From an uncultured Dehalococcoidia bacterium (GTDB lineage: Bacteria; Chloroflexota; Dehalococcoidia; Lucifugimonadales; G958296245): 64,000 nt of DNA. The DNA lies in NCBI GenBank assembly GCA_958296245.1, contig OY282458.1, forward strand, positions 1,448,777 to 1,512,776, given 5' to 3'. Positions 53,230 through 61,022 of this stretch are shown here, one piece after another (the first letter of the stretch is position 1; every line of letters begins with the position of its first letter). The notes beneath the pieces were generated by a model, which saw nothing but the letters and a program-made list of their open reading frames with translations, did not search any database and was not told where the DNA came from. A program made the translations under genes and the position numbers.

Positions 53230-53486
53230 GTAACTGTTCGGCCTTGGTGAGAAGTGCAGGGAATCGCCCTCCCCGTTTGTCATTCTGAGGCCCTACACCT
53301 GTTTCCTGTCATTCTAATACGCTGGGCCGCTGAGAAATGGGGCGCCCCAAGTAGTAGGCATCAGATTCCTCACTCCGCTGGCGCTGCATTCGGAATGACA
53401 ACTTGGGGGCGACGGCTGGCGGCTTGCGTTCGAAATGACAGGTTGAGGGGTTCTCGCGATTCGACTCATGGGGACTGAACAGCTTC
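53230..53486. mobile_element. AACTGTTC-family element, copy F, holding GTCATTC repeats
   Basis: Begins GTAACTGTTCGGCCTTGGTG and ends GGGGACTGAACAGCTTC. CGAATCTT lies just outside both ends (53222-53229 and 53487-53494), a likely target duplication. The interior is not the usual CCCCTGCCAGAGGGG units but a GTCATTC inverted-repeat element (53279-53399) plus a further fragment tcgaaatgac. It occupies most of the 53145-53711 gap. Confidence 0.65.
53279..53399. repeat. GTCATTC inverted-repeat element, copy 3, nested
   Basis: Starts tgtcattctgagg and ends CATTCGGAATGAC; more degenerate than copies 1 and 2 and with an extra internal gtcattctaatac. It lies inside copy F of the AACTGTTC family. Confidence 0.6.
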
Positions 53487-53626
53487 CGAATCTTTGACGC
53501 AGGGGCTGAGTTGTGGATGCACAACCGGATTGTCTCTTGCGGGATTCGGGCGCTACGGTTTCCGCGTGACGGAGGAGGCCGAACTTAATGAATGGTCTTA
53601 AAACTGAAGAACCGAAGCACGGAATC

Positions 53627-53654
53627 TTGACAAAGGGGCCTTAGTCGTGATACT
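53627..53654 (+). promoter_or_regulatory. Promoter of the solute-binding protein gene
   Basis: TTGACA at 53627-53632, 16 bp, GATACT at 53649-53654 (four of six matches to TATAAT). It lies about 57 bp before the ATG and its GGGAGGAG site. The perfect -35 is unusual in this window. Confidence 0.5.
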
Positions 53655-53711
53655 TAACAGCGGGTCGGTCTAGGTCTTGCGGAGTTGCGGTTTCGAAGGG
53701 AGGAGATATTC

Positions 53712-55724
53712 ATGACTAGTATGAGAGCTTTGTTCGCAGTGGCGGCGGCGCTGGTTCTGCTCGCCTCTTGGGCATGTACCCGAGAGGTGGTGAAGGAGGT
53801 GCCGGTCGAGGTGGTGGTGGAGAAGGAGGTGGTGAAGGAGGTAGAGGTACCCGGCGAGACGGTCGTCGTGGAGAAGGAAGTGGTGAAGGAGGTGCCGGTC
53901 GAGGTGGTGGTCACCAAGGAGGTCGTAAGGGAGGTAGAGGTGCCCGGCGAGACGGTCGTCGTGGAGAAGGAGGTGGTGAAGGAGGTGCCGGTCGAGGTGG
54001 TGGTCACCAAAGAGGTGATCAAGGAGGTGGAAGTGGAGAAGGTAGTGGAGAAGGAGGTCGTCAAAGAGGTACCCAAAGAGGTGGTGGTGGAGAGGGAGGT
54101 GGTGAAGATAGTCGAGGTCGAGCGACCGGGTGGCAAAGAAAAGGTCTTGAACATCCGAATGGCCAACATGCCGCCCAGCTTACCGCCTCATACGACGGGC
54201 AGCGGGGCCGTGGTGCAGGTTATGGGGTACATGTTCCCACGCCTGGCTCAGCCGGACCCGACGCTCGGAAGGTGGGTCCCGGACCTGGCCGAGAGGTGGG
54301 ACGTCACCCCCGATGGCAGCCAGTGGACCTTCTACCTTCGCAAGAACGCGGTGTGGAACGACGGGAACCCGATTATCGCCGAGGACGTCAAGGCAACCTT
54401 CGAGTCGTACCTCCTCCCAGAGGCAGGGTGGTGGATGCACAACATGTTCGAGAACCTAAAAGGGGCCTCTGACGTCGTGGAAGGCACGGCCACCGAGATA
54501 TCCGGTGTGACCATCGTAGATGACAACACAATCCAGTTAACGATGGACCCCCCCACGCTGACGTTCCTGGACACTTTGAGCAACCTGTGTGGCCTGGCGC
54601 CGCCGCCGGTCCTCCCCGCGCACATACTGAAGGATATACCGGACGACCAGCTTCTCGAGCACGATTTCTGGTCGAGCGGCTTCATGGGGGGTGGGCCCTT
54701 CAAGTTCGTCGAGTATGTCCCGGACCAGTACATGGAGATGGAGGCCAACGACGAGTTCTACTTCGGGAGGCCGAAGATTGACCGAATCATCCTGGCAATC
54801 ATCCCCTCGGCAGACGCGACCCAGATCGCCATGCAGCGGGGAGAGATCGACGTAACCGTGCGCGGCGGGGTCACAAACGACGCCGCGCAAACGATGCTCC
54901 TGGACCCCCGGTTCGACGTCTACGCTACGCAGGGTACCGTCGCGGTGGGATTCGGCTTCAACCAGCGCCACGACCATTTGAAGGACGTGCGGCTGCGACA
55001 GGCCTGGGTACACGCCCTCGACCGGAAGCTGCTGCTGGACAAGTTCCAGAATGGACTGGGAAGTGTAATAAACAGCCCCCTGGTACACAGCTGGTACCAG
55101 AAGCCGGAATGGGACGATGCATTCCCGTACGACCCTGAGAGGTCGAAAGCGCTGCTCGCGGAGATGAACTGGGACCCCAACAAGGTAATCATGGTGCACG
55201 CGGGGGCTCCGAGGGACGAAGAGGGGCGAGCGCGGCTTGCGGTCATGCAGCAGATGCTCGGGGACGTGGGCATCAAGATAGAGTACGACACGGAGCCGGG
55301 CGCAGCCGGACAGAACAAGTGGTACGACACCCACTCCGCTGAGGTCCTATACTCCGGCTGGGGCACGTTTGGTCACCCGACCGGGTGGCTCTCACATATC
55401 AACCGGCCGCTCGAGGACGGTGAGTTCTACTACTACAACGCTGATCTGCACGAGTTGACCACCAAGGGAGCCGCAGCAACCGATCGGGAAGAGGCCGCGA
55501 TGATCTGGCAGCAGATAGTCGAGGAGTACTTCCACAAGGACCTTCCCTGGGTGGGGCTGTACAACGGCGCCGGGATAAAGGTGAAGAACAAGCGCTTCTA
55601 CATGCCGCATTTCGGAGAGATCCCGAAGCCGCTAAAGCTTTCCCAAATCAAGGTTTACCCGGTCCACGTGGGACGTGACGACAACTGGCAGTACCACGTC
55701 GAGCAGTGGGACATAAGGGACTAG
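53712..55724 (+). CDS. Family 5 solute-binding lipoprotein of a peptide/nickel-type ABC importer
   Basis: 670 aa from ATG 53712 after GGGAGGAG. Lipoprotein signal ending LLASWAC, then an unusual linker of about 110 residues made of KEVVKEVPVEVVV and EVEVPGETVVVEKE repeats, predicted to stand the binding domain off the membrane. The binding domain follows: LAERWDVTPDGSQWTFYLRK, DVKATFES, LRQAWVHALDRKLLLDKF. It precedes the two permease genes (with a sialidase-fold gene between). A hairpin terminator follows, so it may be made in excess. Ligand unknown. Confidence 0.88.
   Translation: MTSMRALFAVAAALVLLASWACTREVVKEVPVEVVVEKEVVKEVEVPGETVVVEKEVVKEVPVEVVVTKEVVREVEVPGETVVVEKEVVKEVPVEVVVTKEVIKEVEVEKVVEKEVVKEVPKEVVVEREVVKIVEVERPGGKEKVLNIRMANMPPSLPPHTTGSGAVVQVMGYMFPRLAQPDPTLGRWVPDLAERWDVTPDGSQWTFYLRKNAVWNDGNPIIAEDVKATFESYLLPEAGWWMHNMFENLKGASDVVEGTATEISGVTIVDDNTIQLTMDPPTLTFLDTLSNLCGLAPPPVLPAHILKDIPDDQLLEHDFWSSGFMGGGPFKFVEYVPDQYMEMEANDEFYFGRPKIDRIILAIIPSADATQIAMQRGEIDVTVRGGVTNDAAQTMLLDPRFDVYATQGTVAVGFGFNQRHDHLKDVRLRQAWVHALDRKLLLDKFQNGLGSVINSPLVHSWYQKPEWDDAFPYDPERSKALLAEMNWDPNKVIMVHAGAPRDEEGRARLAVMQQMLGDVGIKIEYDTEPGAAGQNKWYDTHSAEVLYSGWGTFGHPTGWLSHINRPLEDGEFYYYNADLHELTTKGAAATDREEAAMIWQQIVEEYFHKDLPWVGLYNGAGIKVKNKRFYMPHFGEIPKPLKLSQIKVYPVHVGRDDNWQYHVEQWDIRD
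53785..54125 (+). repeat. GTGGAGAAGGAGGTGGTGAAGG-type codon repeat (binding-protein linker)
   Basis: Tandem imperfect units such as gaggtggtgaaggaggtgcc encode the Lys-Glu-Val-rich linker. The reverse strand is open here and gives a Ser-Thr-rich frame, which is an artefact of composition. Confidence 0.8.
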
Positions 55725-55762
55725 CAGGACTTAGGTACGCGTTCAGGAAGACTGGGAATATG

Positions 55763-55802
55763 CGCGGTCGGCTTGGGCAGGTTTCTGGCCGGGCCGACCG
55801 CG
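55763..55802 (+). terminator. Hairpin terminator after the binding-protein gene
   Basis: CGCGGTCGGC and GCCGACCGCG form a perfect 10-bp stem with a 20-base loop, 39 bp after the stop. It is followed by acctttcataac, a weak U-rich stretch. Partial termination here would raise binding protein over permeases. Confidence 0.6.
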
Positions 55803-55958
55803 ACCTTTCATAACAGGTTTCCTCTGTGTGTGCAGGAAGGCGCAACAGTTGGACGTCCCCTCAAGAGCATCTGTCCGCTCGTGGGATCCCATTGATCGAT
55901 GGCTAATCTGTTACGCGTACGGGAAGCTTCCTGGCCGATGGACTAAGTTACGAGGGAT

Positions 55959-57044
55959 GTGACACGAGAGATTGAGACAGTCATGGAGCCACGCATTGAC
56001 ATCGTGTGCCCGTACAGTGTCGAGTGGCCGCGCAACTCGGAGGGATCGATAGCCGTGCTGCACGATGGGCGCTGGCTATTGGCTTGGAGCGGCTTCTACG
56101 GCGGGTTCTGGGACGACTCTCCCGCGCACATCATGGGCAAATGGTCGCACGACAAGGGCGAAACGTGGAGCGATCCCTTCATAATGAAGGAGAACGATGC
56201 CGAGCGCTGCGTGGCATCGGCAAGCCTTGCGGTGATTGACGACGGCAGTATCGGCCTCGTCTACTGCCATAAGAAGAATGAGACCGATGAGTGCAGGCCC
56301 TTCTTCCAGAAGTCCTCGGACGAGGGCCGGAACTTCGGTACCGATAAGACTATGGTTCCCGCGACCATGACACCTTGGTATGGCGGCTCCCTGAACGGCA
56401 GCCTGTTCCAGATGTCCACCGGTCGCCTGGTGGCGCCGATCTATCCGCCTCAAACCGTGATGGCCGCCTATTCGGACGACGCAGGCGAGTCCTGGGAGCT
56501 GAGTTCGAAGACGACCACGGTGGAGGGGCCTGGCCCGTACTATGCCTATCCTTCGGGTGGGGCTGCCGAGCCCGTTGCGTTCGAACGGAGGGACGGGACG
56601 CTGCTCTTTATCTTCCGCACCGCTCTCGGAACGCTTTACGCAGCCGAGTCCGCGGATGGTGGGGAGACCCTCTCGGATGCCTATGACACGGGGCTAATGT
56701 CACCACGGGCCCCATGCGCCGTGGGACGGATACCCGCTACAGGGGATATCCTGATAGTGTGGAACAGGGCGCGTCCGTTGCCGAACGACCATGGTCCGAG
56801 GGCTCCTCTTACAGCCGCGATCTCACGGGACGAAGGTATGACGTGGGAAAACGTCAAGGACCTCGAGCCTGACAGGGACACAATCAACACGTACGCGTCG
56901 CTTGCGTTCGACGGCGACTTGGTGCTGGTCACCTACTCCCTGGGGCAAGTAGATGTCGACGACAAATGGGGGACCAAGACCTCCTTCAGGAGCCTGCCGG
57001 CGCTCAAGCTCGCGCGGGTCCCGTACCAGTGGTTCTATGAATGA
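55959..57044 (+). CDS. Sialidase-fold (BNR/Asp-box) protein
   Basis: 361 aa, no signal peptide. Four Asp-box-like motifs occur in order: SHDKGETWSDP, SDDAGESWEL, SADGGETLSD and SRDEGMTWEN, the mark of a six-bladed beta-propeller. An Arg near the start (WPRNSEGSIAVL) and one in FIFRTALGT could belong to an arginine triad, but I cannot confirm sialidase activity. The start is GTG 55959; ATG 55983 is an alternative. It sits between the binding-protein and permease genes, so it may process the imported sugar or glycopeptide. Confidence 0.72.
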   Translation: MTREIETVMEPRIDIVCPYSVEWPRNSEGSIAVLHDGRWLLAWSGFYGGFWDDSPAHIMGKWSHDKGETWSDPFIMKENDAERCVASASLAVIDDGSIGLVYCHKKNETDECRPFFQKSSDEGRNFGTDKTMVPATMTPWYGGSLNGSLFQMSTGRLVAPIYPPQTVMAAYSDDAGESWELSSKTTTVEGPGPYYAYPSGGAAEPVAFERRDGTLLFIFRTALGTLYAAESADGGETLSDAYDTGLMSPRAPCAVGRIPATGDILIVWNRARPLPNDHGPRAPLTAAISRDEGMTWENVKDLEPDRDTINTYASLAFDGDLVLVTYSLGQVDVDDKWGTKTSFRSLPALKLARVPYQWFYE

Positions 57045-57153
57045 CAACCGCCGGATACCGGTTGGGGGATCGATTGTATGGATGGTTACCCGAGGCGGGC
57101 CTGTGCCGGCTGGGCGCATAGGCGGCGTAGCCTCGTAGCGGAGCGGCTCTTTC

Positions 57154-58107
57154 ATGCAGAGGTACATTGCGCGGCGCCTGCTTATCGCCATTCCTATGCT
57201 GATAGGCATCACCATGATGACCTATGCGTTCATAAACCTGGCGCCTGGCGATCCCGTATCCGCCATGGCGGACCCTCAGCTGACCTTGGGCAGGACCAAT
57301 CCCAAGCAGCTAGAGCGACTGGGGCTGGACAAACCTGTAGCTGTCCGGTACCTGATTTGGCTCAGGGAGCTCGCAAAGGGCAACTTCGGATATTCCTATC
57401 AGTCCGGCAAGCCGGTGCTAGAGATAATCAGGGCCCGGATAGTGCCGACGCTGGAGCTGACATCCGTTACCTTGGTCGTGTCCGTAGTACTGGGCACGGT
57501 GTTCGGGGTCCTTGCCGCCCTGCGACAGTACAGCATATACGACTACCTGCTCAGCGTGGGCTCCCTGATCGGTCTTTCGATCCCCACATTCTTCTTTGCG
57601 TTGCTGGCGCTCTACCTCTTCGCCGCCGTATGGCCGATCTTTCCCTCGTTCGGCTTCACCACCTACGGGAGCGATTACTCCGTCCTCGACAACCTTCACC
57701 ACCTCATCCTACCCGCGACCGTGCTCTCGGTCGAGTCGATGGCGGGCAACACGCGGTACGCGCGCACGGCGATGCTGGAAGTGATGAGGTCGGACTATGT
57801 GACTACCGCTAGGGCCAAGGGGCTGAGCGAGTTTTCTGTGATCGGCAGACATGCCTTCCAGAACGCGCTGCTGCCGCTGATCACCATCACGACCCTGCGA
57901 CTTCCTTCCCTATTTGGGGGCGCCTTCATCATAGAGTACATGTTCGCATGGCCGGGAATGGGTCAGCTATCCATCCAGGCAGCAGTCATGCGCGACTATA
58001 CGGTACTGATGGGGTTGGCGGTCATCATCGCCGCTCTCGTGCTTGGTGCGAACCTGCTGGCCGACGTGTTGTACGCCTTCGCTGACCCGCGCATTCGACA
58101 GACTTGA
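57154..58107 (+). CDS. DppB/OppB-type ABC permease
   Basis: 317 aa, six membrane segments. Seen: N-terminal YIARRLLIAIPMLIGITMMT, LGLDKPVAVRYLIWL, and the ATPase-contact EAA loop EVMRSDYVTTARAKGLSE. ATG 57154. It forms the transmembrane pair with the next gene. The upstream 109 bp shows no gene. Confidence 0.9.
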   Translation: MQRYIARRLLIAIPMLIGITMMTYAFINLAPGDPVSAMADPQLTLGRTNPKQLERLGLDKPVAVRYLIWLRELAKGNFGYSYQSGKPVLEIIRARIVPTLELTSVTLVVSVVLGTVFGVLAALRQYSIYDYLLSVGSLIGLSIPTFFFALLALYLFAAVWPIFPSFGFTTYGSDYSVLDNLHHLILPATVLSVESMAGNTRYARTAMLEVMRSDYVTTARAKGLSEFSVIGRHAFQNALLPLITITTLRLPSLFGGAFIIEYMFAWPGMGQLSIQAAVMRDYTVLMGLAVIIAALVLGANLLADVLYAFADPRIRQT

Positions 58108-58130
58108 GCGGCCGAAGGACATAACGAAGA

Positions 58131-59033
58131 ATGTCGACAGCTGATGACGCAAGAGATGTAGACCTTGAGCTAACGGCTCTGCCCCGCAGGTCCAATCAAG
58201 GTGTCTGGCCGCGGTTCCGACGCCACCGCCTCGCGCTCATCGGACTCGTCATACTGGTTGTATTCAGCGTCATGGCCATCCTCGCCCCGTGGGTCTCAAT
58301 AAACGACCCCCTAAGGGCAGATGTTTTCAACATCAAGACGCCGCCGAGCCGCGACCACATTCTCGGCACCGACTCCGCCGGACGCGATATCTTTGCCAGG
58401 ATAGTCCACGCCGGACGTGTCTCATTGAGCGTGGGCATTGTCGCCGCTCTGATCTCCTCTGCGATCGGCACCATCCTCGGGCTAATCTCCGGGTACGTCG
58501 GCGGGTGGGTGGACAATCTGCTCCAGCGCTTCACCGAGCTGGTGATGACCATTCCGACCTTCTTTGCCGTGATCATACTGGTCTCGATAGTCGGGGCAAG
58601 CATCTGGAACCTGATGGTGGTCATCGGCTTCCTGGGGTGGACCGGGCAGGCCCGGCTCGTACGCGGCCAGGTGCTCTCCCTGCGCGAGACGGACTACGTC
58701 ACCGCGGCGCGGGCGATCGGCGGCGGCCACGGCCGGTTGATGTTTGCACACATCTTCCCCGGCATCGTGCCCTATATCGTGGTGGCCGCCACGCTGACGC
58801 TGGCGGGCGCCATACTAACCGAAGCGGGCCTCAGCTTCCTAGGGCTGGGTGTCAGGATCCCAACCCCTACCTGGGGAAACATGATGAACTCCGCCCAGTC
58901 CCTCCACATACTCCAACACCAGCCCTGGCTCTGGCTCCCTCCCGGCATCGCGATCTCCGCAACCGTCATCGCCGTAAACTTCGTGGGCGACGGCCTGCGG
59001 GACGCACTCGACCCACGCACGATAATAGAATAG
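58131..59033 (+). CDS. DppC/OppC-type ABC permease
   Basis: 300 aa. Seen: RFRRHRLALIGLVILVVFSV, HILGTDSAGRDIFARIVHAG (the DppC signature), and the EAA loop RETDYVTAARAIGGGHGRLM, then a C-terminal NFVGDGLRDALDPR. It starts 24 bp after dppB. No DppD/DppF ATPase genes follow in the window, so the importer must use ATPases encoded elsewhere. Confidence 0.9.
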   Translation: MSTADDARDVDLELTALPRRSNQGVWPRFRRHRLALIGLVILVVFSVMAILAPWVSINDPLRADVFNIKTPPSRDHILGTDSAGRDIFARIVHAGRVSLSVGIVAALISSAIGTILGLISGYVGGWVDNLLQRFTELVMTIPTFFAVIILVSIVGASIWNLMVVIGFLGWTGQARLVRGQVLSLRETDYVTAARAIGGGHGRLMFAHIFPGIVPYIVVAATLTLAGAILTEAGLSFLGLGVRIPTPTWGNMMNSAQSLHILQHQPWLWLPPGIAISATVIAVNFVGDGLRDALDPRTIIE

Positions 59034-59137
59034 CTCTCCGCGGGACGGGCAATCCAACGTCCGCCAAGGACGTTTAGGGTGGACCCCGGAGCCGCCGAGA
59101 GGCACATAGCAAGGCCGGTGAGTACGGCGTTGCGGCG

Positions 59138-59773
59138 CTAGTGAACCACCTCTATGGTGTGCGCCATCCCGCGGTCTTCCCAAGTGCGGCTGTACATGTA
59201 CAGTGAGTCGAGATCAGCGGGGACAGTGAATTCGACCACCTCTTGGTCACCAGCCCAGAGCTTGAGGTCAGCAAACCTCTCACCCTTGACTCTGCTTCTT
59301 CTTTCCCTGCTTACAGCAAGGCCAAAGTCGATTCACCAGCACTCGTCAGGGTCGGTGAACGTGTTTGTAACGATGAACCTCACCTTCTTGCCCGCCGGCA
59401 CGGTCAAGGGGCCGTCGAAGTCGAAGATGTATTTGTAGTTCTCGTCCCACGTTATGTCGATGTAGATCGTCTTGGCTACGGGGCCATCGTCGGCGTCCGC
59501 CGTCACCGAGCCGTCGTCCGGGCTGGGGATTGGCCACTCGACCGATGCCGGCAGAACGGTCATGGCTGGCTGAATGCGGACCGGGCCGCTGTCTTCGTAA
59601 GGTGCCGCAACGTCCTCGGCGGTGACTTGTTCAGAGGGCAAAGTCGAGATAGCTTCGGGCTCCGCCCGCTCACTAATCGGCTCTACGGAAAGGGCCGAGC
59701 CCTTGCCGCAGCCTATGCTCACGGCCAGCAGCACTGAGAGGACGCCCCACAGGGCCGGTTTCAGCATACGCAA
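59138..59773 (-). pseudogene. Cupredoxin-like lipoprotein frame with an in-frame TGA
   Basis: The annotatable first part (59773 to 59333) encodes 146 aa: lipoprotein signal ending LLAVSIGCGKG, a linker, then a domain with IYIDITWDENYKYIF and VPAGKKVRFIVTN. It ends in TGA (59335-59333). The same frame continues without another stop for 64 codons to TAG at 59138 and reads IDFGLAVSRERR, WAGDQEVVEFTVPAD and a C-terminal GMAHTIEVVH typical of cupredoxin-like folds. So the gene once, or still, spans both parts. A hairpin CCTTGCT-GTA-AGCAGGG (59321-59305) lies 11 bp after the TGA. Either a nonsense mutation (for example CGA to TGA) or UGA recoding. Confidence 0.6.
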
Positions 59774-59879
59774 GCCTCAGCGGAGGTAGGGGACATGGCC
59801 ATCATACCATAGAGCGCGGGGCCTATACAGACCTATACAGGTACATGAACCTATTCAAACCGAGACCATCACGATAACC

Positions 59880-60293
59880 GTGGTAGCGGGAGAAAGCCAG
59901 GTCTTCTTTATCGAGCCCGAAGACGGGGCCCAGTTCAAGGAGTTCCCGTTCAACGTCAAGATTGGCTCGGAAGGGCTCGATGAGAGCTCGGGACACTACG
60001 TGGTCGTGTGGGGCGTAGACGACCCTTACCCCGCTGAGGGCCAGCCTGTGCCCACTGACGAGCAACATATCCACTTGGAGCCGGGTCAGTCGGAGGTCCA
60101 GCTGGACCCAGCCGGAGGACAACAACCCCTTCACATAATTTTCGTGGACGAGAACAAGATGGTGACGGACCGGTCGCTGTCGGACTCGATCGCCGTTACC
60201 ATCTGGAAGGCGGTAATTGACGACATCCCGGCTGGCACAGTCCGTTCCGAGGACTACTCCGAAAAGGCGTCCACCCCTGAGCCTGACAACTGA
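59880..60293 (+). CDS. DUF4399-like domain protein, possibly 5'-truncated
   Basis: 137 aa from GTG 59880. VFFIEPEDGAQFKEFPFNVK, GHYVVVWGVDD, then EQHIHLEPGQSEVQLDPAGG with LHIIFVDENKMV match the DUF4399 pattern, which normally sits in exported proteins. No signal peptide is present, although the frame is open for more than 100 bp upstream without a start codon (…IQTETITITVVAG). The 5' end may have been lost in rearrangement. A duplicated cctatacag occurs at 59822 and 59832. Confidence 0.5.
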   Translation: MVAGESQVFFIEPEDGAQFKEFPFNVKIGSEGLDESSGHYVVVWGVDDPYPAEGQPVPTDEQHIHLEPGQSEVQLDPAGGQQPLHIIFVDENKMVTDRSLSDSIAVTIWKAVIDDIPAGTVRSEDYSEKASTPEPDN

Positions 60294-60380
60294 AGCCCCA
60301 CGCGCGCCCTGAACCGTTCAGAGCGGCTTGGATTTTGATACCATAGCAGTTGAGGCTCCGACCGCCGTTCTTCCCACCCA

Positions 60381-61022
60381 ATGACCGCGACGTGCGCATC
60401 ACATACCCAGCAGCTAGACGCCGCAGTGCGCCTGCTGCGTAACGGCGGCGTCGTTGCCATACCCACGGACACCCTCTACGGACTGACCGCGGCCGCATCC
60501 GACGTTGGGGCAGTGAAGCGCCTCTACCGGATCAAGGGCCGCCCCGCAGCGATGGCGGTCCCGCTGCTCATCGCCGACGAAAGCCAGCTCGAGGTCTACA
60601 GCTCGTGCGTACCCCGGGTGGCCCGCAGGCTCGCGCGGGCTTTCTTCCCCGGAGCCCTAACCCTGGTGCTGCCCAAGAGCGGCCTCGTCCCCGACGTGGT
60701 GAGCGGGGGAGGGAACAGCGTCGCTCTCCGCGTGCCTGACCACCCGGTCCCTAGGACCATTGTCAACCGGCTTGGAGGCGCCATAACCGGCACCAGCGCC
60801 AACCGCAGCGGCGCGCCGAGCCCGACCACGGCGCAGGAAGTGAGGCGTCAGCTCGGGTCGGATGTTGACCTTGTCGTCGACGGCGGCAGGTGCCGAGGAG
60901 GCGAGGCCTCGACCGTGGTTGACGTCACAGGCCCAATCCCAAGGGTGCTCCGCCAAGGCTCGGTGGCAAGGGAAGACTTGGAGGAAGCGCTGGGCATGGA
61001 GCTTGGCGAGGCTGCAAGCTAA
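60381..61022 (+). CDS. tsaC: Threonylcarbamoyl-AMP synthase (TsaC/Sua5/YrdC)
   Basis: 213 aa. Makes threonylcarbamoyl-AMP for the t6A modification of ANN-decoding tRNAs. Seen: GGVVAIPTDTLYGL, YRIKGRP, FFPGALTLVL, VALRVPDHP and ITGTSANRSG. Length fits the short TsaC form without the Sua5 C-terminal domain. ATG 60381. It is the first of five tightly packed plus-strand genes running to the window end. Confidence 0.92.
   Translation: MTATCASHTQQLDAAVRLLRNGGVVAIPTDTLYGLTAAASDVGAVKRLYRIKGRPAAMAVPLLIADESQLEVYSSCVPRVARRLARAFFPGALTLVLPKSGLVPDVVSGGGNSVALRVPDHPVPRTIVNRLGGAITGTSANRSGAPSPTTAQEVRRQLGSDVDLVVDGGRCRGGEASTVVDVTGPIPRVLRQGSVAREDLEEALGMELGEAAS

Noticed and set aside
53654-54169. Minus-strand Ser-Thr-rich frame of 171 aa
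   Set aside because: It is the reverse of the KEV-repeat codons of the binding protein and has no independent support.
59333-59773. A complete 146-aa lipoprotein ending at the first TGA
   Set aside because: The same frame goes on for 64 convincing codons, so the stop is more likely internal.
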